Below are positions 63,317 to 64,000 of a stretch of 64,000 nucleotides of DNA, in pieces. Every line of letters starts with the position of its first letter. Positions within the stretch are counted from its first letter, which is position 1. Made by a program: the position numbers and the translations under genes. The notes beneath the pieces were generated by a model, which ran no database searches, was not told where the DNA came from, and worked only from the letters and a program-made list of their open reading frames with translations. This DNA is from Thermocatellispora tengchongensis (GTDB lineage Bacteria > Actinomycetota > Actinomycetes > Streptosporangiales > Streptosporangiaceae). The stretch covers positions 40,697 to 104,696 of the forward strand of contig NZ_JACHGN010000033.1 of NCBI RefSeq assembly GCF_014202315.1, in the 5' to 3' direction.

Positions 63317-63689
63317 CTACAGGTAAGCACCGCGAGCCCGGATCTCCACCTTGGACGAGACGTCCGTGCCCGTCGCCGAGGTGGAGACCAGCACTGCGCG
63401 AGAGAACGGATCGGCGACCGCCACCGAAGGCGTGAGGTGCAAGCCACCGGAACTGCGAGCCGGGGCCGATTGCGTCCGTCTCCCCGGTCACGTCGTCCCC
63501 TGTGGTCAGGTCCCCCGTGTCCGAGGTGACGACGGCGGCCTGGATCCTGCCGCAGTCGATCAGCGACCTCTCCCCCAACAGCAGCCCGCCCAGTTTCATC
63601 AGCCGATGACGCACCCCCAGAAGCGCCGACAGGGCCTCCAGGTCAAGACCGACGACCGGGATGTCGCCGTGCCGGCCCGGCACGCTCAC
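63317..63689 (-). pseudogene. frameshifted ORF, possibly phage structural
   Basis: Minus-strand frame RIQAAVVTSDTGDLTTGDDV, TGETDAIGPGSQFRWLAP has very high GC at third positions, then coding continues one frame off (VADPFSRAVLVSTSATGTDV, SSKVEIRARGAYL) to a stop at 63317. Adding back the lost phase near 63430 gives one continuous protein. Family not recognised; the Thr/Gly-rich beta pattern and location suggest a phage tail or capsid-decoration protein. Confidence 0.4.
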
Positions 63690-63919
63690 CTTGATCGCCC
63701 GCGCGCCGGGCAGCGGCCTGCGCTGGGTGCCCCGCTTCGGCGTCCAGCAGCCGGCCGGATCGGCAAAACCACCAATCTGTGCTCCATCTTCAGGTTGCGG
63801 GTGTGCGGATGCTGAAAGTGGCGGTAGGCCAGGAAGGCGACCGGCTCGCCGTCGATGAACCCGGCGAACTTCTTGCTGGAGGCGTGGACCTGCGTGCTCA
63901 GATAGTGAGCACTTTTCAT
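63686..63919 (-). pseudogene. GNAT acetyltransferase fragment of phage type
   Basis: The first ~50 codons, KKFAGFIDGEPVAFLAYRHF then LKMEHRLVVLP, match the N-terminal half of GNAT proteins common in actinophages. After LVVLP the frame turns into unrelated Arg-rich sequence, so the acetyl-CoA-binding half is lost. Confidence 0.55.
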
Positions 63920-64000
63920 CCTGAGTAGCGACCTTCTTCGATGAGCTGCAGGACGAGGATGGCCTGCACGATCGTGGTGGCGCGGTGCGGGCAGCAGCGC

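Larger units (their letters stand above)
63295..64000. other. prophage-like debris at the window end
   Basis: Contains the frameshifted ORF at 63317-63689 and the GNAT fragment at 63686-63919. The last 80 bases on the minus strand read TTIVQAILVLQLIEEGRYS and a stop, possibly the end of another gene outside the window; not assigned. Confidence 0.4.

Noticed and set aside
63920..64000. Possible transposase C-terminus on the minus strand (ILVLQLIEEGRYS)
   Set aside because: Too short to assign and cut off by the window edge; no inverted repeats seen.

Overview
The window is high-GC DNA (strong G/C at third codon positions, GTG starts, ATGA/GTGA overlaps) from an actinomycete. The gene families (GH78/GH43/GH2/GH3/GH1 glycosidases, box-type benzoate genes, AbfB and ricin-B modules, actinophage remnants) suggest a soil Streptosporangiales- or Streptomyces-like organism; the exact taxon is inference. 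No rRNA, tRNA, CRISPR array or intact transposase was found.

Region 1 (1-18720), plant glycoside catabolism: the 3' half of a GH78 rhamnosidase; a divergent TetR/hydrolase pair around a 20-bp perfect palindrome; GH43, LacI and GH2 genes on the minus strand; then MFS transporter, GH3, alcohol dehydrogenase, a broken SDR, a second GH3 and a GH1 on the plus strand. A 16-bp LacI-type operator occurs seven times: three in front of the MFS/GH3 operon, three with identical spacing in front of the SDR-remnant/GH3/GH1 operon, and one in the lacI promoter. Together this looks like a regulon for importing decorated beta-glycosides (for example saponin- or flavonoid-type) and stripping their sugars. Gene remnants (GH43, SDR) lie between the two operons.

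Region 2 (18744-28606), scar tissue and benzoate degradation: an N-truncated formylglycine-generating enzyme and a chimeric gamma-carbonic-anhydrase/SDR ORF border boxC, bclA, a ferredoxin reductase, a ferredoxin, an amidohydrolase, a PaaX-type regulator and boxB. These encode the aerobic benzoyl-CoA epoxidase route, with separate ferredoxin and reductase genes where a fused BoxA would be expected.

Region 3 (28607-43740), all minus strand: an FCD-GntR regulator whose candidate GTGACTY operators stand in front of four transcription units. It comprises two ACMSD-type amidohydrolases, each with a small Fe-S-assembly-like partner (NifU C-domain; DUF59/MIP18), plus SDR, Zn-alcohol dehydrogenase, fumarylacetoacetase-family hydrolase, BBE-type FAD oxidase, a NitT/TauT ABC importer and a fused indolepyruvate ferredoxin oxidoreductase. 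I cannot match this set to a known pathway; it is the best candidate here for an undescribed catabolic system.

Region 4 (43741-46863), decayed genes: methyltransferase and nitrilase fragments and a TPR regulator interrupted by two apparent single-G losses.

Region 5 (46954-60785), sugars again: LacI, GH36 alpha-galactosidase and a sugar ABC importer; then secreted GH43-AbfB, GH29-ricin-B, a GntR/FadR regulator and a secreted ThuA-AbfB protein. The AbfB module and its terminator are duplicated in inverted orientation 6 kb apart.

Region 6 (60786-64000), debris: a histidine-kinase fragment, phage genes (DUF2746, broken Gp37-like, GNAT fragment), and a low-GC two-TM membrane protein that looks recently acquired.
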